A stretch of DNA of 9,782 bases from Actinomycetota bacterium (GTDB taxonomy: Bacteria > Actinomycetota > Acidimicrobiia > Acidimicrobiales > Aldehydirespiratoraceae), in assembly GCA_012271125.1 (NCBI GenBank), contig JAAXHB010000182.1:1-9782 (forward strand). The letters run 5' to 3'. Position numbers and translations under genes: made by a program. Shown here one piece after another: positions 1 to 7,373 of this stretch. Below the pieces are notes generated by a model. That model saw only the letters and a list, made by a program, of their open reading frames with translations. It had not been told where the DNA came from and did no database searches. The first letter of the stretch is position 1. Every line of letters begins with the position of its first letter.

Positions 1-1
1 T

Positions 2-1351
2 CAGTACATGATGTATCGCCGGCGAGCACTAGATGGTTCCATTCCGAAGCGTGTGGTGCGAGATCGTCGTCCGATTAGCGCACCTTCGGATGCGCCGTTC
101 ATTGACTTGTCAAAGGGCTCTAGCGGGCGTGAAGTGTCGACCACGATGGCATTCACAGCGTTGTTGCGTGACCTGATGCGCGATGAGGCTTTCGGAGCTC
201 GAGTGGTGCCGATTGTGCCTGATGAGGCACGCACTTTTGGCATGGATTCGCTGTTTAGAGAGTTTCGGATTTATGCGCCGCGAGGTCAGCTTTATGAACC
301 GGTGGATCATGACCTGTTGCTGTCATACAGCGAATCGGTTGACGGGCAAATCCTTGAAGAAGGCATCACTGAGTGCGGGTCGTTGGCGAGTTGGATAGCA
401 GCAGGCACTTCGTATGCGAACTTGGGCGTGCCGATGGTGCCGTTCTTCACGTTTTATTCGATGTTCGGATTTCAAAGAGTTGGGGATTCGATCTGGGCAG
501 CGGCTGATGCACGAGCAAGAGGTTTTTTGATGGGTGCCACAGCGGGGCGCACAACTTTGCCTGGCGAGGGATTGCAACATCAAGACGGACATAGTCATTT
601 GTTAGCGAGCACGGTGCCGGCATGCGAGGCATACGACCCGGCTTTTGCCTACGAGCTAGGGGCGATCATCTCAACTGGGCTTGAGCGGATGACACCTGCG
701 ATTGCTAGCGAAGGCGAAGACGTCTTCTATTACATCACAATTTATAACGAGAACTATGAGCAGCCACCTCAGCCGGATTTGGTTGATGCTGCTGACATCA
801 CCAGAGGGATTTACAAGTTTGATGATGGGGTTGGCAACAAACGCCCGGCGACGATCTTGTTATCGGGGGCGGCTCAAGGAGCGGCTCGTGAGGCGGCACG
901 CATGTTGGCGGAGAACCATGACGTTTCAACGGAGCTTTGGAGTGTTACCTCCTATCAGAAGCTGCGCCGTGAAGCACTGGAGGTGGAACGTCACAATCGC
1001 CTTCACCCTGGCGATGAGCCAAAGGTGCCGTTGGTGACGAGCGTGTTGTCGGAATCGAAGGGACCGATTGTGGCGGTGACGGATTACATGACACTGGTGC
1101 CGGATCAGATTGCTCGCTTCACTCCCCGACCGCTTCATGTGTTGGGAACTGACGGATTCGGTCGTTCCGACACTCGCGAAGCGTTGCGCAGCTTCTTTGA
1201 AGTAGATGCGGCGCACCTGGTGGTGGCGGTGTTGTCGGCATTAGTAGCAGACGGCGCAGCGGAGACAAGCGAGGTGGCGGAAGCGATTGCGAAGTATGAG
1301 ATCGACACTGACTTGCCGTTTCCTGGTCTGCCTAACTCTGGCGTTCACTAG
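2..1351 (+). CDS. aceE: Pyruvate dehydrogenase E1 component, homodimeric AceE type (C-terminal part, 5' end outside window)
   Basis: This is the thiamine-diphosphate-dependent E1 subunit that decarboxylates pyruvate and passes the acetyl group to the E2 lipoyl domain, feeding acetyl-CoA into central metabolism; it is cytoplasmic. The frame is open from base 2, so the visible 449 residues are the C-terminal half of a protein normally near 900 residues. From memory the sequence follows E. coli AceE almost block by block: EVSTTMAF, the EARTFGMDSLFR segment, GQILEEGITE (with the family's conserved cofactor-contacting Glu), FFTFYSMFGFQR, GRTTLPGEGLQHQDGHSH (conserved active-site His region), YYITIYNENY, and the C-terminal VLGTDGFGRSD followed by FEVDAAH. 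The ATG codons at 8 and 11 lie inside this conserved domain and are not the true start. The stop is TAG at 1349-1351. The gene appears intact here. A same-strand hydrolase-like gene follows after 48 bases. Confidence 0.95.
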   Translation, partial: QYMMYRRRALDGSIPKRVVRDRRPISAPSDAPFIDLSKGSSGREVSTTMAFTALLRDLMRDEAFGARVVPIVPDEARTFGMDSLFREFRIYAPRGQLYEPVDHDLLLSYSESVDGQILEEGITECGSLASWIAAGTSYANLGVPMVPFFTFYSMFGFQRVGDSIWAAADARARGFLMGATAGRTTLPGEGLQHQDGHSHLLASTVPACEAYDPAFAYELGAIISTGLERMTPAIASEGEDVFYYITIYNENYEQPPQPDLVDAADITRGIYKFDDGVGNKRPATILLSGAAQGAAREAARMLAENHDVSTELWSVTSYQKLRREALEVERHNRLHPGDEPKVPLVTSVLSESKGPIVAVTDYMTLVPDQIARFTPRPLHVLGTDGFGRSDTREALRSFFEVDAAHLVVAVLSALVADGAAETSEVAEAIAKYEIDTDLPFPGLPNSGVH

Positions 1352-1389
1352 TTCACTGTTCATAAATTTGTCCGCTAATTTGCCAAGTC

Positions 1390-1393
1390 AGGA
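1390..1393 (+). promoter_or_regulatory. Shine-Dalgarno AGGA deciding the TTG start at 1400
   Basis: AGGA sits six bases upstream of the TTG at 1400. The in-frame ATG at 1415 has no comparable purine-rich site at normal spacing, so the TTG is favoured as the start of the downstream hydrolase-like gene. The match is only four bases, so this is moderate support. Confidence 0.45.
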
Positions 1394-1399
1394 CAGATA

Positions 1400-2173
1400 T
1401 TGAGCGCGCCGCAGATGGCTGACTCTTTAGAAATAGACGGCAACGAAATTCGCGTACACCTAGCCGCACCGAGCCGGCTGCAGTTGTCGGCACAACCTGG
1501 TGTGGTGCTGATGCATGGATTTCCAAGAACGGCGCATTTGCGGGGACGTTTCGCTGCAACCTTGCCATCGTTAGCAGATCGGATTGCCGCCGAGATCGGG
1601 TTTCCGTCAGCAGCTTTTTCAGCACGTGGAGTTGACGACTCCGGTGGCGACTTTTCAATCAAGGGCTGGATGAGCGATCTGCGAGCAGTAGCAATACATC
1701 TTCAAGAACGCACCGGGTGTGAAGGCTTTGTGCTTGTGGGTTTTGGAGTAGGTGGCGCGTTGGTGTTGACATTGGCTGGCGAATTCGAACAGGTTCGTGC
1801 TGTAGCGACCGCTAGTGCGCCGACGGACTTAAAACAATGGAGTCGTGACCCTCGCAAGTTTGTGAACCTTTGTCGTGAGGTGGGAGTGATTAGCGATCCT
1901 GAGTTTCCTAAATCGTTGGATGCGTGGGGCAAGGAACTGGCCGCAGTGAACGTTTTAGAAAGCGTTGAAGGTTTAAGCGAAGTTGAGTTGTTGGTGTTGC
2001 ATGGCACTGACGACGAGATTGTGCCGGTAAGCCAAGCCCGCATGATCGTTGAATCGCATGGAACACCAGCGATGCGACTGGTGACGGGGGCAGGACATGA
2101 GTTGCGCAATGACCCGAGGGCGATGGCGCTGTTGTTGGGTTGGTTAGAGAGACAAAAATCGCGAGTGGTTTAG
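1400..2173 (+). CDS. Alpha/beta-hydrolase-fold protein without the nucleophile Ser
   Basis: This is a 257-residue protein of the alpha/beta hydrolase superfamily; its substrate is unknown. The fold is visible: an early strand with the oxyanion motif VVLMHGFPR (35-43), an F-S-A-R-G-V-D-D-S-G-G-D segment (73-84) typical of the DUF/dienelactone-like branch, a nucleophile-elbow region (112-119), HGTDDEIVP (201-209) carrying the acid-site Asp205, and GAGHEL (230-235) carrying the catalytic-position His233. The elbow reads G-F-G-V-G-G, so Gly116 occupies the place of the usual Ser in G-x-S-x-G. Unless another residue substitutes, classical ester hydrolysis is not expected. I chose the TTG start because of the AGGA six bases upstream; ATG at 1415 would shorten it by five residues. 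It follows aceE by 48 bases and could be cotranscribed with it. It converges with the kinase gene, leaving only 14 bases between the stops and no visible terminator hairpin in that gap. Confidence 0.75.
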   Translation: MSAPQMADSLEIDGNEIRVHLAAPSRLQLSAQPGVVLMHGFPRTAHLRGRFAATLPSLADRIAAEIGFPSAAFSARGVDDSGGDFSIKGWMSDLRAVAIHLQERTGCEGFVLVGFGVGGALVLTLAGEFEQVRAVATASAPTDLKQWSRDPRKFVNLCREVGVISDPEFPKSLDAWGKELAAVNVLESVEGLSEVELLVLHGTDDEIVPVSQARMIVESHGTPAMRLVTGAGHELRNDPRAMALLLGWLERQKSRVV

Positions 2174-2187
2174 AACAGCGACCAGAG

Positions 2188-3540
2188 TTACGGCTTTGGG
2201 AACTTGATCGTGAAAGTAGCACCGGCGCCTTCTCTTGAGGCAACCTCCAGAGTGCCCTTGTGGTTCATTACGCAATGGCGCACTATTGACAGTCCTAAAC
2301 CAGTACCGCCGCGATTCACAGCATTGGGATTTTGGCTATTGGATTTATGAGTGCTTGTGGACTTATGAGCGTTGGGACGGCTACGGGCACGGTCAACTCG
2401 GTAAAAACGCTCAAAGATTCGACCTTGTTCGGTTTCTGGGATGCCGACGCCTTGATCGGCGACGCTTACGATCAGAGCATCGTCGTGGGATAAGACGGTG
2501 ATCGTTACCGCTGCTGACTCAGCAGAATCGTTTGTTGCTTCGGATGGGTCGGTGAACTTGATGGCGTTGTCAAGCAAATTGAATATTGCCGAGGCGAGTT
2601 GAACTCGCGAGCCGGACATGGTGACGTCTCGCGCAGCGGGAGTGAAATGGATTGACACTCCCTGCTGGGTGGCGGTTTCGCTGACGCGTTCAACGCATTC
2701 GGCGGCGATCTGGTTTAGGTCGGCTAGTTCATGGTCATGGATGGGATTGGCTTCTATGTAGGACAAGGTGAGCAGATCGTCGATGGTGTCAGAAATTCGC
2801 TGAATCTCGTCTTGCATTCTCTCGACCAGGTTCTCGGTCTCTGTGGTGGTAGTGCCGTCGCGAGTCCGTATGTAGGTGTCAACTGGCGAGTCGTTTGAAG
2901 TTGGCAGCGAGTCGGCGAGGACGCTGAGTGCGCCGATGGGTGACTTGAGTTCGTGGCTGACATTGGTGACAAAGTCACGACGGACTTCGTCAATGCGTTG
3001 TTGAGCGCTGATGTCGCGAACGATTGCAACCGCTCCTATAACAGCTGGCTGGTCGCCGCCATTGTTAATGGGGGCAGCAGTGACTTCATAGGTAGCACGA
3101 GGGTTACTCAAGACTTCGACTTCTTTTGTCTCTGCGTGTCCTTCTAGAGCGGCTTGAAGCAGATTTTCTAAAGCGGCGGACACTAGCGCACCATGTTGAG
3201 GATCGGAGTAGGTGGCAGCTGCAGAGTTGCGAGCTACGACGGTGCCGTTGGTGTTGAGGACAACTACGCCTACAGATAGGGATTCAAGAGCAAGTTCTAA
3301 ACGTCGCAGAGCGTGACGTGTGGCTTCGCGGTCGTTTTCGGCGTCTTGACGCTCGGCTTGTAGTTCGTCGATGACAGCACGTATAGGAGGCCAAGGCGGC
3401 GTGGTTCGGTTGGTGTTCCAGCGACGAAACCAGCGGCGCAGTCGTCGTCGTTGAAAAAAGGTAGAAAAAATAAAGCCAAGCAGCAGGCCAGCACCGGCAG
3501 CAGCTAGGAGTGCTGGGTAGTCAGATGCGAAGTCAGGCAT
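2188..3540 (-). CDS. phoR: PhoR/SenX3-type phosphate-responsive sensor histidine kinase
   Basis: This is a membrane-bound histidine kinase expected to phosphorylate a PhoB/PhoP/RegX3-type regulator when phosphate is scarce. Read from ATG 3540 it has 450 residues. It has one hydrophobic segment at about 10-29 followed by a basic stretch, a helical linker, a PAS-like domain at about 85-185, and a HisKA box with phospho-acceptor His196 in SHELKSP. Next come the N box NLLDNAIKFT (321-330), G1 DQGVGIP (362-368), F box RIFERFYRVD (374-383) and G2 GGTGLGLS (411-418). No periplasmic sensor domain is visible, which fits control through PhoU and the Pst complex. Between the F and G2 boxes the ATP lid carries an extra polar stretch of roughly 20 residues (about 389-410). 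A TTG at 3558 would add six residues; neither start has a strong Shine-Dalgarno. It is the last gene of the pst block, 44 bases after the phoU stop (26 from the TTG). No response regulator gene adjoins it. Confidence 0.88.
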   Translation of the reverse strand: MPDFASDYPALLAAAGAGLLLGFIFSTFFQRRRLRRWFRRWNTNRTTPPWPPIRAVIDELQAERQDAENDREATRHALRRLELALESLSVGVVVLNTNGTVVARNSAAATYSDPQHGALVSAALENLLQAALEGHAETKEVEVLSNPRATYEVTAAPINNGGDQPAVIGAVAIVRDISAQQRIDEVRRDFVTNVSHELKSPIGALSVLADSLPTSNDSPVDTYIRTRDGTTTTETENLVERMQDEIQRISDTIDDLLTLSYIEANPIHDHELADLNQIAAECVERVSETATQQGVSIHFTPAARDVTMSGSRVQLASAIFNLLDNAIKFTDPSEATNDSAESAAVTITVLSHDDALIVSVADQGVGIPETEQGRIFERFYRVDRARSRPNAHKSTSTHKSNSQNPNAVNRGGTGLGLSIVRHCVMNHKGTLEVASREGAGATFTIKFPKP

Positions 3541-3584
3541 AAGGCGGGTGTGCTTCAAAGATTGAAACTGGCAAGAAATTGAGA

Positions 3585-4331
3585 TTAGGTGACGGTGTCC
3601 TCTTGGGATAGTGACTGCACTTCGGTTCGGGTTACGTCGAGACGTTTGCGTTCCCGTTCGCGGGCGGCACCGGCGTGTTCAGGTGTCCAACCGTCGACCA
3701 TGTAGCGCACTCGCTCGCCGATGTTGACCGCATGATCGCCGATACGTTCGTAGTAGCGACCAATAAGCGCTAGCTGAACCGCTGGCTGGGTTTCGAGCTT
3801 GACCTCGATGCCTGCTTCGAAAATGGATTGCACATAGGCACGGTGTGTGGCGTCGAGGCGGTCGTCGATGTCGTCCAAGGCTGCGGCTAATCCTGAATCG
3901 GATTCGATGAAGGCGTCGACGCTAAGGCGGGTTAGGCGCACGGCTTCTTCGCTCATTTCGGCGATTTGTCCGCGCAGGCGTGGGATGAGCTGCATTCCGA
4001 AGAGGCGTCGGGTGCCTTTGCAAATGTTGCTGGCTAGATCGCCGACTCGTTCGAGTTCAGTGGTGATCCAAAGCGATGAGAGTATTTTTCGCAGGTCGCC
4101 TGCCATGGGCTGTTGTAGGGCGAGGAGTCGTTGGCATTCTTCTTCGATGGCGATTGCGGCGGCGTCGATAGCGTCGTCTTGGTCGATGACTTGTTGAGCT
4201 TCGGTGAGGCTGCCATCGAGCAGGGCTTGGGTAGCTCGCGACACGGCTTCGGTGGAGTAGGCAGCGAGGGTGACGATGTCGCTGCCGATGGCATCTAGTT
4301 CTACGTGGAATGGTCTTGTTAGCTCAGACAT
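3585..4331 (-). CDS. phoU: PhoU, phosphate signalling and transport regulator
   Basis: PhoU is a peripheral cytoplasmic protein that couples the PstSCAB transporter to the PhoR kinase and keeps the phosphate regulon off when phosphate is plentiful. The 248-residue length is close to the family norm of about 220-240. The protein is an all-helical tandem of two PhoU repeats, each with the metal-binding signature: ELERVGDLASNI (92-103) in the first repeat and YERIGDHAVNI (194-204) in the second. The N-terminus reads TRPFHVELDAIGSDI, typical of the family. The ATG start is supported by AAGGAG at 4342-4337, five bases upstream. It follows pstB by 15 bases, so the two are almost certainly cotranscribed. 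The C-terminal tail beyond about 225 is charged (Arg/Glu rich) and not part of the core fold. Confidence 0.95.
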   Translation of the reverse strand: MSELTRPFHVELDAIGSDIVTLAAYSTEAVSRATQALLDGSLTEAQQVIDQDDAIDAAAIAIEEECQRLLALQQPMAGDLRKILSSLWITTELERVGDLASNICKGTRRLFGMQLIPRLRGQIAEMSEEAVRLTRLSVDAFIESDSGLAAALDDIDDRLDATHRAYVQSIFEAGIEVKLETQPAVQLALIGRYYERIGDHAVNIGERVRYMVDGWTPEHAGAARERERKRLDVTRTEVQSLSQEDTVT

Positions 4332-4336
4332 AGCTA

Positions 4337-4342
4337 CTCCTT
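4337..4342 (-). promoter_or_regulatory. Shine-Dalgarno AAGGAG of phoU
   Basis: A strong AAGGAG lies five bases before the phoU ATG and just after the pstB TAA stop. It fixes the phoU start and shows that phoU is translated from its own site within the operon mRNA. Confidence 0.75.
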
Positions 4343-4346
4343 GTTT

Positions 4347-5192
4347 TTAGCCGAAGCGTCCGGTGACGTAGTTCTCGGTGCGTTCGTCGGTGGGGTTTGA
4401 GAACATCAGGTTGGTTGCGCCGACTTCTACAAGGATGCCAGTGCGGGTATCGCCTTCAGTGCGCGTGTCGGCGGTGAAGAAAGCGGTGGTGTCGCTGACT
4501 CGGGCGGCTTGTTGCATGTTGTGGGTCACGATCAAGATCGTGTAATGGTGCTTGATTTCTTGCATCAAGTCCTCGATTCGAGCGGTGGCGATGGGGTCAA
4601 GCGCTGAACAGGGCTCATCCATTAACAACACGTCTGGGTTGACCGCTATTGCGCGGGCGATGCAGAGGCGCTGTTGTTGGCCGCCGGAGAGGCTCATTGC
4701 TGAGTCGCTGAGACGGTCCTTGACCTCGTCCCAGAGAGCGGCTTGTTGGAGGCTGCGTTCGACGGTTTCTTCAAGCCCTTTGCGCTGACCGGCGACTTTT
4801 GGCCCGTAGGCGACGTTGTCGAATATGGATTTGGGGAAGGGGTTAGGTTTTTGAAAGACCATGCCGATGCGTCGACGCACTTCGACGGGGTCGACAGCGT
4901 CGTTGTAAAGGTCGACACCGTGGTAGGTGATTTTGCCGGTCACTTTGGCGTTGGCGATTAAGTCGTTCATGCGGTTGTAGCAGCGCAGTACGGTGGATTT
5001 GCCACACCCTGACGGACCTATGAGTGCCATGATTTCGTTACGCCGCACGGTGAAGGAGACGTCTCGGACGGCTTGGAAGTCGTTGTAGTAGACGCTGAGA
5101 TCTTGGGTTTCGAAAACGTTTTCTGGGACGTTCTCTGGTTCGTCAGCGACATCAGTGACGACAGGATCGGCGGCGGGTTCTGGAGTCATCAT
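4347..5192 (-). CDS. pstB: PstB, phosphate ABC transporter ATP-binding subunit
   Basis: This is the cytoplasmic ATPase that drives phosphate import through PstC/PstA (EC 7.3.2.1 family). Its 281 residues include all ABC motifs: Walker A GPSGCGKST (59-67), Q-loop FQKPNPFP (Q114), signature LSGGQQQR (168-175), Walker B VLLMDEP (188-194), D-loop SALD (196-199) and the switch His224 in VTHNMQQA. The CxxYNRMND segment after Walker A and the FQKPNPFPKSI segment are hallmarks of PstB as opposed to other ABC ATPases. About 25 acidic, Pro-rich residues precede the conserved ETQDLSVYY, a modest N-terminal extension. The start ATG overlaps the pstA stop as ATGA, indicating translational coupling. A second ATG follows immediately and could equally be used. 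phoU lies 15 bases downstream. Confidence 0.97.
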   Translation of the reverse strand: MMTPEPAADPVVTDVADEPENVPENVFETQDLSVYYNDFQAVRDVSFTVRRNEIMALIGPSGCGKSTVLRCYNRMNDLIANAKVTGKITYHGVDLYNDAVDPVEVRRRIGMVFQKPNPFPKSIFDNVAYGPKVAGQRKGLEETVERSLQQAALWDEVKDRLSDSAMSLSGGQQQRLCIARAIAVNPDVLLMDEPCSALDPIATARIEDLMQEIKHHYTILIVTHNMQQAARVSDTTAFFTADTRTEGDTRTGILVEVGATNLMFSNPTDERTENYVTGRFG

Positions 5193-6151
5193 CCTCGTTT
5201 CTTTTCGAAGCGGTTGCGTAAACCGATTGCGAGTGAGTTCATTAGTAGCACGAAAACCATTAGTACCACGATGGCGGCTGCGGCGGCTGCGGTGAAGCCG
5301 ATGTCGCGGCCGGATTGTTGTGTCCAGCTGGTGATGACGATAGGCAGCGCGGTGAACTGGTCGTCGAGTGCGGATAGGTCGAACAGGCCGGGGCGGTCGC
5401 CGAGGCGTCCACTTATGGCACCGACAAGGATTAGGGGTGCGGCTTCGCCAACGGCTCGAGCCATTGATAGCAGTGTGCCGGTGAGTATTCCTGGAGCGGC
5501 GTAGGGCACGACTTGGGTGCGGATCATTTCGGATTTGGTGGCACCGACGCCGTATGCGCCTTCACGAAGTTCTTTGGGGACGGCTCGGATGGCTTCGCCA
5601 GCGGTTATGACGACGATTGGCAGCACAAGTATGGACAAGGTGATGCCGGCTGACAGGGTGGAGCGTCCGCCGGTTAAGGCGTCGAGGCCGAGGATTTTGC
5701 CGTTTACAAGCAGAGCGAGCCCTAGCAGTCCGTAGACGACTGAGGGAACGCCCGCGAGGTTGCGGATGTTGACCTCGATGAAGCTGGTGAAGCGGTTCTT
5801 GGGTGCGTATTCCTCTAGGTAAACCGCTGCGCCGATACCTAGTGGGAATGCTCCGATGGCGACGATTATGGCGATCCACAGCGAGCCGTACATGCCTTGA
5901 TAGACGCCGAGCTTGCTGTCGGTGGAGCGCGAACGCAAGGTTCCGGTTAGGAAGTCGCCTAGGCGGTTGAAGATTTGGTCGGTGCTGTTGTTGAAAACGG
6001 TTACTAGTAGCACGATCAAGATAAGCAGGCTTATGAGCATGCTGACTTGTAACAGCATGCGAAATACCAGACCTCTGATTTCGATTCGGTTCCGTGCGAG
6101 TGATTTGGCGATGGCGGCACGGGATTTGTCGTCGGAGAGTCGGGAGATCAT
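5189..6151 (-). CDS. pstA: PstA, phosphate ABC transporter permease subunit
   Basis: PstA is an inner-membrane permease that pairs with PstC to form the phosphate channel. From ATG 6151 it has 320 residues. The first transmembrane segment is at about 33-54, with further segments at 90-112, 135-153, 168-185, 224-246 and 286-310. The permease core carries the EAA loop that docks on PstB, AGEAIRAVPKELREGAYGVGA (184-204), and the PstA-typical NLAGVPSVVYGLLGL and ARAVGEAAPLILVGA. An ATG at 6250 in the same frame would add 33 polar residues and overlap pstC by 47 bases. I prefer 6151 because the extension looks unlike PstA and no Shine-Dalgarno precedes 6250; 6151 has only a weak GAAGA upstream. 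The stop overlaps the pstB start by four bases. Confidence 0.95.
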   Translation of the reverse strand: MISRLSDDKSRAAIAKSLARNRIEIRGLVFRMLLQVSMLISLLILIVLLVTVFNNSTDQIFNRLGDFLTGTLRSRSTDSKLGVYQGMYGSLWIAIIVAIGAFPLGIGAAVYLEEYAPKNRFTSFIEVNIRNLAGVPSVVYGLLGLALLVNGKILGLDALTGGRSTLSAGITLSILVLPIVVITAGEAIRAVPKELREGAYGVGATKSEMIRTQVVPYAAPGILTGTLLSMARAVGEAAPLILVGAISGRLGDRPGLFDLSALDDQFTALPIVITSWTQQSGRDIGFTAAAAAAIVVLMVFVLLMNSLAIGLRNRFEKKRG

Positions 6152-6203
6152 TTGACGTTTCTTCGGTAAGGCGCAGCCGGAGATGTTGTCGTTACTTGGA
6201 TCA

Positions 6204-7319
6204 TTAGTAGGCCTGTCGTACTCGGGCGACGAAGCGGGCTGCGACAACATTTAAGCCCAGGGTGATCACAAACAACAGCAGCCCGACGAAATAGAGGCTT
6301 TGAAAGGTGAGTCCTTCGCCTACAACACTGTCGGTTCCTGAAGCAAGCGATGCCATGGCTGCTGTCATTGTTAGGCCTCCGTCAAAGGGTGAGTCGGTGA
6401 ACTGGGAGGCGTCGGCGGCACCACCTGCCAGGAACACGACCATGGTTTCGCCGATGGCGCGAGATGTTGCCACTATGAACGCGGCAACTATTCCTGAGAT
6501 AGCGGCGGGCAGCACGACCTTGGTTGCGGTTGCCATTTTGCGGGCGCCAAGGCCGGCGGAGGCTTCGCGCAGGGAGTTGGGCACGGCTGCCATGGCGTCT
6601 TCGGACACCGATGCAACGAGCGGGATGGTGAGGATGCCAACGCCGATGCCGGCAGCGGCGATTGAGCCGGCTCGTGCTGGGGCGAAGTCGGCCCAGACAT
6701 TGAGGGTCCACAGGGCACCGAGCAGGAATACCACCACAAGGACGGCTACGGACGCGACGAGTCCGATTAGGGCACTGTCTTCGTTGGCTTTGTATTGATG
6801 GAACTTGATGCGTATCATGCGTGCGGCGATGACTGCGTAGGCGATGAGTACGGCTATGCCGAGGGCAAGGAAGGTTGTTTTGCCGACTCGTGCGACGAGG
6901 TTTGGGGCGATCCATGTCAGGGCGAAAAACCCGAGCACTACCGATGGGATGCCGGCGAGGATTTCCAGCACCGGCTTGAGCCAGCTGCGCACTCGACGGT
7001 TGGCGTATTCGGATAGGTAGACGGCTGCGCCGAGGCCGAGCGGGCCAGCGACGAGCATGGCGATGAGCGTGACGATGGCAGTAGGGACGATGATTGTTGG
7101 GATGTCGTAGAGGCCGCGGCGTGGGAACCAGCCGGATTCGCCCCAGGTGTGTTCCCATGCGACACCGACGATGAATGTCCAGGCTTCAGATACGAGACTC
7201 CAGACGATAAGTGCGCTGACAAGCACCGATGCGAGTGCTGCTGCGAGGAGACAGTAACGGGTAACTACCTCTCGGCGACGCCTTGATGTCGCGATTTGCA
7301 GGCTGGCTACGTCAAGCAA
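6204..7319 (-). CDS. pstC: PstC, phosphate ABC transporter permease subunit, with an inserted transmembrane pair
   Basis: PstC is the other inner-membrane half of the phosphate channel. The 371 residues run longer than E. coli PstC (about 320). The first transmembrane segment is at 22-43, followed by the PstC core AGPLGLGAAVYLSEYA (91-106) and LAGIPSVVLGFFAL (121-134), then the EAA loop SEDAMAAVPNSLREASAGLG (239-258), and ATSRAIGETMVV (284-295). Between about 144 and 215 there is an extra block with two apparent hydrophobic helices (148-169 and 182-209) not found at this place in the E. coli protein. The start is a TTG at 7319: an in-frame TAA lies just upstream at 7331-7329, and no ATG or GTG occurs before the first membrane segment. 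No Shine-Dalgarno is visible. It lies 54 bases after pstS. Confidence 0.94.
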   Translation of the reverse strand: MLDVASLQIATSRRRREVVTRYCLLAAALASVLVSALIVWSLVSEAWTFIVGVAWEHTWGESGWFPRRGLYDIPTIIVPTAIVTLIAMLVAGPLGLGAAVYLSEYANRRVRSWLKPVLEILAGIPSVVLGFFALTWIAPNLVARVGKTTFLALGIAVLIAYAVIAARMIRIKFHQYKANEDSALIGLVASVAVLVVVFLLGALWTLNVWADFAPARAGSIAAAGIGVGILTIPLVASVSEDAMAAVPNSLREASAGLGARKMATATKVVLPAAISGIVAAFIVATSRAIGETMVVFLAGGAADASQFTDSPFDGGLTMTAAMASLASGTDSVVGEGLTFQSLYFVGLLLFVITLGLNVVAARFVARVRQAY

Positions 7320-7373
7320 GTTGTTGATTTAAGTGGGTTAGGTGTGGCAAGCAGGTCAGTTGTGCTTAGCAAG

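Noticed and set aside
2174..2187. Bidirectional terminator between the convergent hydrolase and phoR genes
   Set aside because: The gap is only 14 bases and no inverted repeat with a T-run is visible in or around it.
6152..6250. Longer pstA start at ATG 6250 overlapping pstC
   Set aside because: The added 33 residues are polar and unlike PstA N-termini, no Shine-Dalgarno precedes the codon, and ATG 6151 gives normal length.
6382..7158. Long Arg/His-rich reading frame (258 codons) antisense-frame to the permease gene
   Set aside because: It lies in another frame of pstC and has the composition of a shadow frame; pstC itself is certain.
7349..7367. Hairpin AAGCA/TGCTT in the pstS-pstC gap
   Set aside because: Only five to six pairs, no U-tract, and close to chance; not enough for a terminator or processing site.
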